Made by a program: the position numbers and the translations under genes. Positions 18,965 to 27,426 of a DNA stretch of 64,000 nt are shown piece by piece. Within the stretch, counting starts at the first letter, position 1. Every line of letters starts with the position of its first letter. The notes under the pieces were generated by a model. It made no database searches. It was not told the origin of the DNA and saw only the letters and a list, made by a program, of their open reading frames with translations. Source of the stretch: Natronorubrum daqingense (GTDB lineage: Archaea > Halobacteriota > Halobacteria > Halobacteriales > Natrialbaceae); contig NZ_CP019327.1 of NCBI RefSeq assembly GCF_001971705.1, positions 1,984,001 to 2,048,000 of the forward strand, in the 5' to 3' direction.

Positions 18965-20245
18965 ATGACAGTTGCGCGAACCGTCGAACTCGAGGGGCAC
19001 ATCATCGACTCGGGGACGATGGGCATGTGTTTCGGGGTCGTGATGGACATGGGCGGTGAGTTCGAGGTCGAAGACTTCGAAGTTGGCCGTCACAAACACG
19101 CCGAGACGTACTGCCGGATGCGAGTCATGGCCGAGTCCGAAGACGACTTGCGGGCGATCCTCCACGAACTCAATCAACAGGGAGCGACCGTCGCCGATCC
19201 GCGGGATGCGACGCTCGAGAACGCTCCCGAAGACGGCGTCGTCCCGGTCGATTTCTACTCGACGACGAACCACCCGACGTACGTGCGCGTCGACGGCGAG
19301 TGGGTCGAAATCGAGGATCCGGAGATGGACTGCGCGCTCGTCGTCGAAAGAGCGGATCCGGAGGATCCACAGGGAGTCGGCAACGCCGACGAGAGGAGAA
19401 ACGGTGACGGGAACACCCGCGTGCTCACGAAAGTGCTCAACGCCGTGGAGGAAGGCGACCTCGTCGTCACCGGCGAGACCGGCATTCGCGTCGAACCGCC
19501 CGAGCGACCCCGGAACGGCGGTGGCTCCTTTGGCTTCATGCAGGGCGGCGTCTCGAGCGAACGACCCTCTGCGTCGCTGATCGAGGAAATCGCGGACGAG
19601 ATGCGCGAGGTCCGCGAGAACGACGGGAACGTCCTCGTCGTCTGTGGGCCGGCGATCGTTCACTCCGGCGGCCGAGACGCCCTCGCGGACCTCGTCCGTG
19701 CGGGCTTCATCGACAACCTGAGCGCCGGCAACGGCTTTGCCGTACACGACTTAGAGCGGGACCTCTATGGCACCTCGCTGGGCGTCGACACGGAGAGCCT
19801 CGAGCACCCTCGGAAAGGACACAAACACCACATCTACACGATCAGCGAGATCGCCCGCCTCGGCAGCATCGAAGCCGCCGTCGACGAGGGAATCGTCGAC
19901 GAGGGCGTGATGTACGAGTGCATCGACAACGACGTGCCGTTCGTCCTCGCCGGCTCGATCCGCGACGACGGTCCGCTGCCGGATACGATCACTGACGCAA
20001 TCGAGGCCCAGGATGCGATTCGCGAGCAGGCTCACGACGCCGATATCGTGCTCATGCTCTCGACGCTGTTACACTCCGTCGCCGTCGGTAACTGCCTCCC
20101 CTCGACCACGAAGACCGTCTGCGTGGACATCAACCCGGCCACCGTTACGCAGTTACTCGACCGCGGTAGCGCGCAGGCTATCGGCATGGTCACCGACATC
20201 GGGACGTTCATCCCGATGCTTCGCGACGAGTTGCTCGAGGAGTGA
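18965..20245 (+). CDS. LOR/SDH-domain protein, archaeal ornithine cyclodeaminase-like (TIGR00300 family)
   Basis: 426 aa. The N-terminal 100 residues are the conserved LOR/SDH domain (VELEGHIIDSGTMG...), followed by a Rossmann-like half with NVLVVCGPAIVHSGG, the strongly conserved YGTSLGVDTE, KGHKHHIYTISEIAR and a C-terminal CVDINPATVTQLLDRGS. Family members in methanogens convert ornithine to proline with NAD; whether this copy does so is inferred from family only. Single gene, divergent from the small zinc ribbon and msrB. Confidence 0.88.
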   Translation: MTVARTVELEGHIIDSGTMGMCFGVVMDMGGEFEVEDFEVGRHKHAETYCRMRVMAESEDDLRAILHELNQQGATVADPRDATLENAPEDGVVPVDFYSTTNHPTYVRVDGEWVEIEDPEMDCALVVERADPEDPQGVGNADERRNGDGNTRVLTKVLNAVEEGDLVVTGETGIRVEPPERPRNGGGSFGFMQGGVSSERPSASLIEEIADEMREVRENDGNVLVVCGPAIVHSGGRDALADLVRAGFIDNLSAGNGFAVHDLERDLYGTSLGVDTESLEHPRKGHKHHIYTISEIARLGSIEAAVDEGIVDEGVMYECIDNDVPFVLAGSIRDDGPLPDTITDAIEAQDAIREQAHDADIVLMLSTLLHSVAVGNCLPSTTKTVCVDINPATVTQLLDRGSAQAIGMVTDIGTFIPMLRDELLEE

Positions 20246-20299
20246 CGCTGCGATAACCGGCCTCACACCGACTCGCCAGGCCGGTGATGAGACTCTCGC

Positions 20300-20324
20300 T
20301 AGTAAGGGCCGTACGACCCTACTA
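20300..20324. promoter_or_regulatory. Imperfect palindrome upstream of the crtB promoter
   Basis: TAGTAAGGG and CCCTACTA arms flank a central GTAC. The right arm lacks one base relative to the left, so the dyad is imperfect. It ends 13 nt upstream of the TATA-like box, a place where a regulator could bind; it could also be the transcription-end hairpin of the upstream LOR/SDH gene. Confidence 0.35.
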
Positions 20325-20337
20325 ATGAGGGGCTGTC

Positions 20338-20346
20338 TATTTTATA
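20338..20346 (+). promoter_or_regulatory. TATA-like box of crtB
   Basis: TATTTTATA, about 53 nt before ATG 20399. A start of transcription near 20370 leaves a short leader with a GGAG-type ribosome-binding sequence at about 20386-20389. Confidence 0.5.
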
Positions 20347-20398
20347 GCCATCTGACGTAGCTGGTTCATCCGGGCTACTGTGGATCGGAGACAACAGA

Positions 20399-21349
20399 AT
20401 GCAACAGGAGCATATCGACGCGAGCAAGGCGATCCAGAGACGAACCGGCAAGACGTTTTACCTCGCGACGCGCTTTCTTCCGGAGCGCGTTCGTCACGCG
20501 ACCCACGTGCTCTACGCGTTCTTTCGAATCGCCGACGAAGTCGTCGACGACGCGGGCGGAACCCCGCCGGAAAAACAGGCCGCCCGGCTCGAGTCGCTTC
20601 GAGCACAGGCGCTTGGCGAGTCCGAGCCCGAGGACGACGTGCTGATCGCGTTCACCGAACTGCGCGAGCGCTACGACATCTCGGATCGAGAGATAACCGC
20701 CTTCATCGACGCGATGAAGACGGACATCGAGCGGAGTCGATACGAGAGCTACGACGAACTCGAGACGTACATGCGCGGCTCTGCGGCCGCCGTCGGCGTG
20801 ATGATGACCGCAATTATGGACCCAGAGGACCGCCAGACAGCCCAACCCCACGCGATCAAACTCGGCGAGGCGTTCCAGATGACGAACTTTTTACGGGACG
20901 TTCGCGAGGACGTTCTCGAGCGTGATCGAATCTATGTTCCCCTCGAGACCCTCGAGAAACACGGGGTCGATCAGCGCGACGTCGAACGCCTCGAATTTTC
21001 GGAGTCGTTCGCCGCGGCGATGCAGTCAGAGCTCAAGCGGACCGAACGGTTGTACCGCGAGGGCGTCTCTGGGATTCGATACCTTCCGGCGGATTGTCAA
21101 CTCCCCGTATTGCTCGCGGCGGTGCTCTATGCGGAACACCACGCGGTGATCCGAGCGCAGGGTTACGACGTGTTGAACCGGGAGCCGTCGCTGTCGACGG
21201 CGCGGAAACTGCGGTGTCTCGCGAAAACTCGTTGGCACTGGCACTGGAACCGGGACCCCGAGGCCGTCTTCGAGCGTGTTTCGGCCGCCTTGTCGACCGA
21301 CGCTGGGCGGCGAGGACCGGAACACGGAGAACAAGTGCCTACCAGATGA
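20399..21349 (+). CDS. crtB: Phytoene synthase
   Basis: Condenses two geranylgeranyl diphosphates to phytoene, the first committed step to carotenoids. 316 aa. Both aspartate-rich motifs are visible: DEVVDD at 46-51 and NFLRDVREDVLERDRIYVP near 163-181, which bind the diphosphates through Mg2+. The start follows a GGAG sequence. It is separated from CruF-LyeJ-CrtD by the polyglutamate operon, so the bacterioruberin genes are near each other but not in one operon. Confidence 0.95.
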   Translation: MQQEHIDASKAIQRRTGKTFYLATRFLPERVRHATHVLYAFFRIADEVVDDAGGTPPEKQAARLESLRAQALGESEPEDDVLIAFTELRERYDISDREITAFIDAMKTDIERSRYESYDELETYMRGSAAAVGVMMTAIMDPEDRQTAQPHAIKLGEAFQMTNFLRDVREDVLERDRIYVPLETLEKHGVDQRDVERLEFSESFAAAMQSELKRTERLYREGVSGIRYLPADCQLPVLLAAVLYAEHHAVIRAQGYDVLNREPSLSTARKLRCLAKTRWHWHWNRDPEAVFERVSAALSTDAGRRGPEHGEQVPTR

Positions 21350-21898
21350 ACGTCCTGAAAGAGGTGAAAGTGTCCCGATTGGTGTACTGTTCGGATGACC
21401 GAAACGGTTGTCCAGTGTACAATCTCTACACGCTTGGTTCGAGTTCGTGACCAACGGACGAACGGGATCGTTTCACTCCGCCGGCCGAACAACCAGTTTC
21501 GGTCGTCTCGAGCGATTTGAACCCACAATAGTACGTAGATTGATAGAACGGATGGGCGTTCGCGACAACACCAGACACGTTCGAGGGGAGGCTGATTTTC
21601 CCGAATGTGATCTCTTCGCAGTATTTCGAGGACAACAACGATATATTGCTGCTGTAATCACTTCCGAGGCACACAATGAATTGCTAGCTAGATGATAGTT
21701 AAACAGGGGAGAAGCGAACGAGTTGTTGATGCTGAAGGTGATAGGATCGAGAACGTCCGATCCATTCGGGTGTGTTCGGTCGAGAGCAGTCGCAGGCAAT
21801 AGCGGGGGATGGTGCCGCCGGACGGGGTTATCGCATACTCGTCGGCAACGGGAACGATTGGTGCACGTCTGTCAGGACCTCGAGAGGCTTCTCCGGTA
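21350..21898. other. Long leader/promoter region of the polyglutamate operon
   Basis: About 550 bases without a convincing gene, lower in GC around 21,640-21,720. Short open frames here lack family-like features. It contains an A/T-rich stretch at about 21,640 (ACGATATATTGC) and another at about 21,688 that may be promoter elements. The size leaves room for regulation of the downstream genes. Confidence 0.5.
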
Positions 21899-23059
21899 AT
21901 GTTCGCTGCAGCAGCTGTGACGATTCTTGGACTCGTAATCGGGAGTATCATCACCCAGGAGACCGGGTACCGCCTCGGCGGGGTGATCGTGGTTCCGCTT
22001 CTGGCGGTGTATTCGCTCTATTCGTTCGCTGCACTTCCGTTGTTCCTCGTCAGTGGCGTCGTCGCGTACTACCTGGTCGGAATTATCCGATCGCGGACGC
22101 TCGTCCACGGGCGGCAACTGCTCGTAACGAGCCTTCTCGTCGGCGCGATTGTCCCCGTCGGATCCTTCGCGCTGTTCGGATCTTGGAACGTCTTCGGATC
22201 TGCCGTCGAAATCGCGTTCTTCGGGGCGATCCTTCCGGGAATTGCGGCGTACAACTACCACAAACTCGACGCAGACCAACGCCGCGCGGACGTACTCTAC
22301 AGCGCGGGTCTCCTGGCGGGACTGATCGCGTTCGGCGCCGCGATCGTCAACCCGACGATCGCGACGCAACTCGAGAGCGGGATCGCGTCGATCCTGTTTG
22401 CGCCCGCCTCCGACATCGCACAGTTCCGCCAGGCGGTGCGTGGCACGCCCGGAACCGAAGCCGTCCTGGGTCAGTTGTGGATGCTTTTCCTTCTCGGCGC
22501 GGGGTTGCTCGTAGCCGAGTGGGCGAACTCTCGATGGGGCGTCAGATTGGGTGGCCTTATCGCGATACCACTGCTGGTCGCGCTGTCGCTCAGTAACGCG
22601 TGGGCGATCGGCGTCTACGCCCTCGCGCTGGTGATCGTCTACGCGACGATCACGCTCGTCAACGCGAGCACGCTCGTTTACGGTCGCGCGTTGTTGAGCG
22701 TCGGCCTGATCGCGGCGATGACGGTCGGCGCGCTAGTCGCGTCGATAGCGCCCGTCGTGACCGGTTTCACGCTGTATTTCGTCGTGCTCTTAGCTGGGGT
22801 CGGCGCGTACAACTTCCACCGGGTAGCCCCTGCCGAACGGTTGGCATCGGTCAGCCTCTCGGTCGGAACGTTCGCCGCCCTTCTCGTCGGCACTCGGTTG
22901 TTCGTGGAGCCGACGTCAGCGGGCGTACTAACGGAACCAACGACCGTCGAACTAACCGTCCTCGCAGCCGCAATTTCCCTCGGAATCTACTGGACCCTGA
23001 CACTCGAGGGACGTCGCCTAGCAGTTTCGAAACGACACGCCAGAGGTATGTTTTCATGA
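21899..23059 (+). CDS. pgsC: PgsC/CapC-like polyglutamate synthesis membrane protein, double-length
   Basis: 386 aa from ATG 21899. That start gives MFAAAAVTILGLVIGS, matching the usual PgsC beginning (MF...LVLGV...), so it is preferred over ATG 21809. About ten membrane helices. Bacterial PgsC is about 150 aa; here the PgsC-like pattern occurs twice: ETGYRLGGVIVVPLLAVYSL...LVHGRQLLVTSLLVG in the first half and RWGVRLGGLIAIPLLVALSL...LVYGRALLSVGLIAA in the second, indicating an internal duplication. The stop overlaps the pgsB start (ATGA). Expected to partner with PgsB in polymer synthesis and export at the membrane. Confidence 0.82.
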   Translation: MFAAAAVTILGLVIGSIITQETGYRLGGVIVVPLLAVYSLYSFAALPLFLVSGVVAYYLVGIIRSRTLVHGRQLLVTSLLVGAIVPVGSFALFGSWNVFGSAVEIAFFGAILPGIAAYNYHKLDADQRRADVLYSAGLLAGLIAFGAAIVNPTIATQLESGIASILFAPASDIAQFRQAVRGTPGTEAVLGQLWMLFLLGAGLLVAEWANSRWGVRLGGLIAIPLLVALSLSNAWAIGVYALALVIVYATITLVNASTLVYGRALLSVGLIAAMTVGALVASIAPVVTGFTLYFVVLLAGVGAYNFHRVAPAERLASVSLSVGTFAALLVGTRLFVEPTSAGVLTEPTTVELTVLAAAISLGIYWTLTLEGRRLAVSKRHARGMFS

Positions 23060-24333
23060 GTCAACAACATCCGACGAACCCGTCTCAAATCGAAGAAGAT
23101 CGAAGCATCGTCAAGACGATCAAACGCGCCGGTGAGCAGTTCCTACAGCGTGTTCTCCCCGGCGTCGCTCACTCCCGGCGACTCGAGGAGATCGATGCGA
23201 AAATCGTCGTCTCGGGAACCCGCGGCAAGTCGAGTCTCACACGGTGGATGCACGATGTCCTCCACAGTCGAGAGTACGATGTCTACGCGAAAATCACGGG
23301 AAACAACCCGGTCTCTGTCCGTTCGGGGGTCGAAGAACCGATCGACCGGAACGGACTGGTTCGCCTCTACGAGAACGAGCGGGAAATCCGCTCGCACACG
23401 CCAGAAGACGCGATGGTCGTCGAAAACCAGGCGATTTCTCCGTACACGACTCGGCAGTTCAACTCCCGCTTTGCGAAACCGGACGTGCTCGTACTCAGCA
23501 ACGTTCGCGAGGATCACCTGTCGACGCTCGGAACAGACCGCTACGAGGTCGCACGCGGACTGGTTCGGTCGATTCCCGAGGGAACCCACGTCGTCAACGC
23601 CGAGCAGGATCCGGCGCTACGCGAGTACATCGAAACCGAAGCGACCCGTCGCGGCGCGACGGTGAGTCACGTCTCGGTCCCGTCCGAGCACGAACGGATC
23701 CCCGGTATCGAATTGATCTACGCGCTGAACGAGATCCTTGAGGCGATCGACGAGGAGCCACTTTCCGCGGACGAGTTGGCCGTCTACCGCGAAAAGATGG
23801 ACGTCGAGTGGACGCGACTCTCCACCGGTCGGGTCTACAACGCTGCAGAGGTCAACGACGTTCAAAGCACTGAGATGATCCGCGAGGCGCTGTTTTCCAA
23901 GGATCCCTCGGTGGACCAGATCGTCCCGTTTCTCTATCTCCGCGGCGATCGTCGCGGTCGAACCGTCTCGTTCCTGCACTACTTGAACGAGCTGTATCGA
24001 GCGGACGATCCGGTCTTCGAGCGCGTCCACGTCGCCGGCGAGACGACCGACGCCTTCGAACGGAAAGCTGCCTTCCCCGTGACGGTCCACGACGCAACGA
24101 CTGACGCGGGAATCGTCCTCGACGAGATGCTCGCCGGCCAGCAGCCCGTGTTCGTCATGGGTAATACGGTCGCCGACTTCATGCGGGACCTCGAGGTCGC
24201 GATCGACGCCCGCAAAGCGACCGACGAGCCGGTGAAGTTGTTCGACGGTCCGACGACCCCCCAACCCGTTGCCGAACCATCGCCACAAGAGAGGTCACGA
24301 CACGCATCCTCGCAGCTACCGAGCGACGACTGA
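23056..24333 (+). CDS. pgsB: PgsB/CapB-type poly-gamma-glutamate synthase (Mur ligase family)
   Basis: ATP-dependent amide ligase that adds glutamate to a growing poly-gamma-glutamate chain. 425 aa from ATG 23056 in an ATGA overlap. P-loop VVSGTRGKSSLTRW at about 51-64, then the CapB pattern KITGNNP, EDAMVVENQAISPY and LVLSNVREDHLSTLG, which binds Mg2+ in this family. C-terminal region ends with a 'VFVMGNTVADFM' block as in CapB. Longer upstream frame is the shadow of pgsC. The product could be poly-gamma-glutamate or a derived polyglutamine; the sequence cannot distinguish these. Confidence 0.92.
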   Translation: MSQQHPTNPSQIEEDRSIVKTIKRAGEQFLQRVLPGVAHSRRLEEIDAKIVVSGTRGKSSLTRWMHDVLHSREYDVYAKITGNNPVSVRSGVEEPIDRNGLVRLYENEREIRSHTPEDAMVVENQAISPYTTRQFNSRFAKPDVLVLSNVREDHLSTLGTDRYEVARGLVRSIPEGTHVVNAEQDPALREYIETEATRRGATVSHVSVPSEHERIPGIELIYALNEILEAIDEEPLSADELAVYREKMDVEWTRLSTGRVYNAAEVNDVQSTEMIREALFSKDPSVDQIVPFLYLRGDRRGRTVSFLHYLNELYRADDPVFERVHVAGETTDAFERKAAFPVTVHDATTDAGIVLDEMLAGQQPVFVMGNTVADFMRDLEVAIDARKATDEPVKLFDGPTTPQPVAEPSPQERSRHASSQLPSDD

Positions 24334-24447
24334 CACCCCATCGTCCGAAGGAGAATACGCGTTTTACGGCAAATAGACCCATCCAAAACAGTTATTTTCA
24401 ATACTCAAACCGATGTTTTTAACACGTATGGGAGAGGATATTGGTGT

Positions 24448-25539
24448 ATGGGTGACAAACAGAACGAACGTGCGGTATCGAGGCGAAAAACGATGGCTGG
24501 GCTGGCCGGTGCTCCCGTCCTGTTCGGTGGGGCGATCGCCGCGTACGAAGCGAGTGCTCGAGACGACTCCGTGGAGTCGGTCGATAATCAGGCCGTCGAC
24601 AGGGACGGCGAGGCGACTGGAGTCGCGCTCGGCTTCGAATCGCAGTCGGAGACGGACGACGAGACGTTCACCTATCTCACGGCGAGTTCGGACGCCCTGA
24701 ACGACGCCGGGCGGATGACAGGCGAACAGGTTCGCGTCCGACGAGGGGACGACGAGTACGCAGTCTACACGGTTCGTCGAGCCGAAGACGACACGGATCG
24801 TGGGGCGTTCGCGAACGAACTGGCTCGTGCCCGACTCGACCTCGAGAACGTCGAGTGGGAGGACATCGGCGACTGTCGGGTCATCTGCCCGCGACCGGAG
24901 GGGGGCGCTCCGATCAACGACGAGGACGAGATCGAGGTCGAACTCGATCCGGCCGTCGTCGACACCGAGGCGTCCGTCGAGGAAGCCAAAGAACAGGACG
25001 AGTACGTCGAAGTCGTCAACGCGACCGGGGCGAACGCGATCGTCCTCTCGCCACACGGCGGCGACGTCCAGCCCCACACCGACGAGCAAGCCGAAACCGT
25101 CGTCGACGACCTCGACGGCGAGGTCGCCCACTGGGGGACCCGCGGCTACCGCGACGGTGGCGGCGCGTTCGTCCGCTGGTACGTCCCATCCTACAACATG
25201 GCCGAGGCCTCCTACCCTGGGCTCGCCGAGGTCAGCGAGGACGAGTACGAGTACGCGATCGCGTTCCACGGAACCTGCGATCCGGTGATCCAGGTCGGCG
25301 GACAGGCTCCCGAATCGTTCCGGATCGAGATCCGCGACGCGATCAACGAGGTCCTCGAGGATGCCGAGTACGAAGCGGTTCTCGGCACCGGAGAGTACCG
25401 CGTCGACGGCGACCAGACCCTGGCCAACCGACTCGCGACCCGCTGTGGTATCTGGATCGGCCAGGACGAGGAGTCCAGAGAACGCTACGGGACCGAGATC
25501 GCACAGGCGGTCGCCGACGTCCTCGAGACGCGAGTCTAA
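24448..25539 (+). CDS. Secreted poly-gamma-glutamate hydrolase family protein
   Basis: 363 aa. The N-terminus carries a twin-arginine signal (SRRKTMAGLAG, residues 11-21, followed by a hydrophobic stretch), the usual export route for folded proteins in haloarchaea. The C-terminal 200 residues match the zinc-dependent gamma-PGA hydrolase family (DUF867-type): SPHGGDVQPHTDEQ, GGFVRWYVPSYNM-like segment and AFHGTCDPVIQVGG. The first part (about 40-170) is an acidic linker. It is 114 nt after pgsB with a possible own promoter (A/T-rich at 24,390-24,420). It probably trims or releases the polymer. Confidence 0.88.
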   Translation: MGDKQNERAVSRRKTMAGLAGAPVLFGGAIAAYEASARDDSVESVDNQAVDRDGEATGVALGFESQSETDDETFTYLTASSDALNDAGRMTGEQVRVRRGDDEYAVYTVRRAEDDTDRGAFANELARARLDLENVEWEDIGDCRVICPRPEGGAPINDEDEIEVELDPAVVDTEASVEEAKEQDEYVEVVNATGANAIVLSPHGGDVQPHTDEQAETVVDDLDGEVAHWGTRGYRDGGGAFVRWYVPSYNMAEASYPGLAEVSEDEYEYAIAFHGTCDPVIQVGGQAPESFRIEIRDAINEVLEDAEYEAVLGTGEYRVDGDQTLANRLATRCGIWIGQDEESRERYGTEIAQAVADVLETRV

Positions 25540-25648
25540 CCGACCCGTTTTCGACAACGCCGTTTTTCACCGGTTCAGTTCGACTCGAGCGCTGAGGCCG
25601 GCTGATCAGTACAGTGACTCGAGTGATACGGCTGTCCAAGCAGTCGCC

Positions 25649-26542
25649 TTACCGCGACGGCTCGTTGGCAGATCGTCCCAATCGATCGGACAGCGCGGCC
25701 TTCAGCATCTCGAGGTCGTAGCGCTCCGTCCGAAAGAGGCCGACACAGAACAGCCCCGCGACTCCGGCTGCCACCCAGTTTCCGTAGACGACGTTAATCG
25801 TCCCCCACAACAGGACGAAGCTCACCAGATCGTCCAACACGAACTCACAGCGCTCGACGCGCTCGAGTAGCGAGGACCGATTAAACGCGAAATCGACGAG
25901 GAGAACGGCAACGGTTCCCGAGAGCACCCAGCCCAGATAGTTCGAGAGCGGGACGCCGTAGAAACCCCCTGCTGGGACGAATTCCCAGAAGCCGATCGCT
26001 ACGGCAGCGGGGTCGAGCACGAGGTCGATCGCCACGACGGAACCGATCGCAACGGGAATCCGAACGAGCGGCTGTCGACTCCACTCGCCGAGAACGAGCA
26101 GCGTCAGTAAGTAGGCGTTCAACACGAGCGGAATGAAAAACAACGGCAGCGCGAGCGGGACGGTATCGACGAGCATCGGCCCGAGTTGAATCGTGTATTC
26201 GAAGGTGCCGTAGGGCCAGCCCGTCCAGACGCCGACGAGTTCGATCGCGTAGGTGTACGCCGTCAGCACGCCCAGACAGGCGAGCGCTCGCCACCCGATT
26301 CGAGGTAAGATGCCGACGACGAGCGGCGAGCGCATGACCGCCGTTCCGACGAGGATCAACAACGGATTGTACGCCAGCGGCTCCGGCAACAACCCCTCGG
26401 CACTGGCGATCAGCGTCAGCGCACCCACGACGGGAAAGACAAACGCGATGGTCACTCGGTTCTCGCGAACGATCGTCTCGAGTCGTCGCTGGACGGTCGT
26501 CCTGAGTCCCCGCTCCCGACTGTTGTGGTCCGTCGTATCCAT
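25649..26542 (-). CDS. cruF: Bisanhydrobacterioruberin hydratase
   Basis: Hydrates the C50 end groups, the last step to bacterioruberin. 297 aa with seven or eight membrane helices; contains the family feature GWPYGTFEYT, VPLALPLFFIPLVLNAYLL-like segment, and FWEFVPAGGFYGVPLSNYLGW. It follows lyeJ by 2 nt in a crtD-lyeJ-cruF operon, the order known from other haloarchaea. Confidence 0.93.
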   Translation of the reverse strand: MDTTDHNSRERGLRTTVQRRLETIVRENRVTIAFVFPVVGALTLIASAEGLLPEPLAYNPLLILVGTAVMRSPLVVGILPRIGWRALACLGVLTAYTYAIELVGVWTGWPYGTFEYTIQLGPMLVDTVPLALPLFFIPLVLNAYLLTLLVLGEWSRQPLVRIPVAIGSVVAIDLVLDPAAVAIGFWEFVPAGGFYGVPLSNYLGWVLSGTVAVLLVDFAFNRSSLLERVERCEFVLDDLVSFVLLWGTINVVYGNWVAAGVAGLFCVGLFRTERYDLEMLKAALSDRLGRSANEPSR

Positions 26543-26544
26543 CT

Positions 26545-27405
26545 TTACAGGAGTCTCCAGAGGCCCCCCATCGTCAAAAGCGCCCCGACGACGGTGTTAA
26601 CGGCCGGGAACCACCAGTAGGCCCGGTCGATGGCGACGCTCGAGTACCAGACACCGACGAGAAAGGCGGGATAGACGGCCACGAGCGCACCGAGGCGAAG
26701 ATCCAGCGAGGCGAACGCGAGCGCGCTCGCGAGCCAGCAGCCGGTGCAGTAGGCGTAGGTCCTGCCTTCGCCGAGGAGGGTCGCGGTCGTCTCGATTCCC
26801 GCTTCGCGGTCGGGATCGATGTCGCGAATGGCCGAGACGGTGTGCATGCCCATGGCCCACAGCCACCCGCCGAGGACGGCGAGGGCAGGCGGGTGAACAC
26901 CCGCGACGGCGGCGTACGCCGCTGCGCCGGGGGCGATGTAGAGTCCGTTCGAAACCGAATCGAGGAACGGCGTCGTCTTGAGACGGATCGGTGGCGCGCT
27001 GTAGGCCGCTCCGAGAACGACGAAGACGGCCAGCCAGAGCCACGCGGCACGCGGGACGAACGGGACGAGTCCCAACGCTAATAGCCCACTAGCGGCGACG
27101 GCGACGGGAACGATTCGTTGCCCTCGGTAGCGGGCTTCTTTCCGCTCTTTCTTTGGATTCGCGGCGTCGATCTCGCGATCGAAAACGTCGTTGATTCCGT
27201 AGAGGAAGACGTTCGCCGGCACGAGGAAGTAGGCGAACAACGCGACCGTGACGGGCGTGACCAGTTCGTCGACCGACGGCGCTGCGTACGCGACCCCGAC
27301 GAGGACGGGCCCAGCGAGGTAGAGCCAGAATCGCGGGCGTGAGAGTGTCAGCAAGTACGACAGCCGTGATCTGGGGCGTCTCTCGCCTGTAGTCGTCGAT
27401 TTCAT
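26545..27405 (-). CDS. lyeJ: Lycopene elongase / UbiA-type prenyltransferase
   Basis: Adds a C5 unit to each end of lycopene to make C50 carotenoids. 286 aa, integral membrane. First Asp-rich motif NDVFDREID (about residue 77) and second AIRDIDPDREAG (about 190) bind Mg-diphosphate. It begins 21 nt after crtD and is followed by cruF, so one transcript is likely. Confidence 0.93.
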   Translation of the reverse strand: MKSTTTGERRPRSRLSYLLTLSRPRFWLYLAGPVLVGVAYAAPSVDELVTPVTVALFAYFLVPANVFLYGINDVFDREIDAANPKKERKEARYRGQRIVPVAVAASGLLALGLVPFVPRAAWLWLAVFVVLGAAYSAPPIRLKTTPFLDSVSNGLYIAPGAAAYAAVAGVHPPALAVLGGWLWAMGMHTVSAIRDIDPDREAGIETTATLLGEGRTYAYCTGCWLASALAFASLDLRLGALVAVYPAFLVGVWYSSVAIDRAYWWFPAVNTVVGALLTMGGLWRLL

Positions 27406-27426
27406 AGCGCAGCAGTCCTCGATCGG

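Noticed and set aside
22600-23055. N-terminal extension of the pgsB frame (about 150 aa)
   Set aside because: Arg-rich, in the pgsC coding region in another frame; pgsB starts at ATG 23056.
24364-25557. Minus-strand ORF of 397 aa over the hydrolase
   Set aside because: Antisense shadow; the plus-strand protein has a Tat signal and family motifs.
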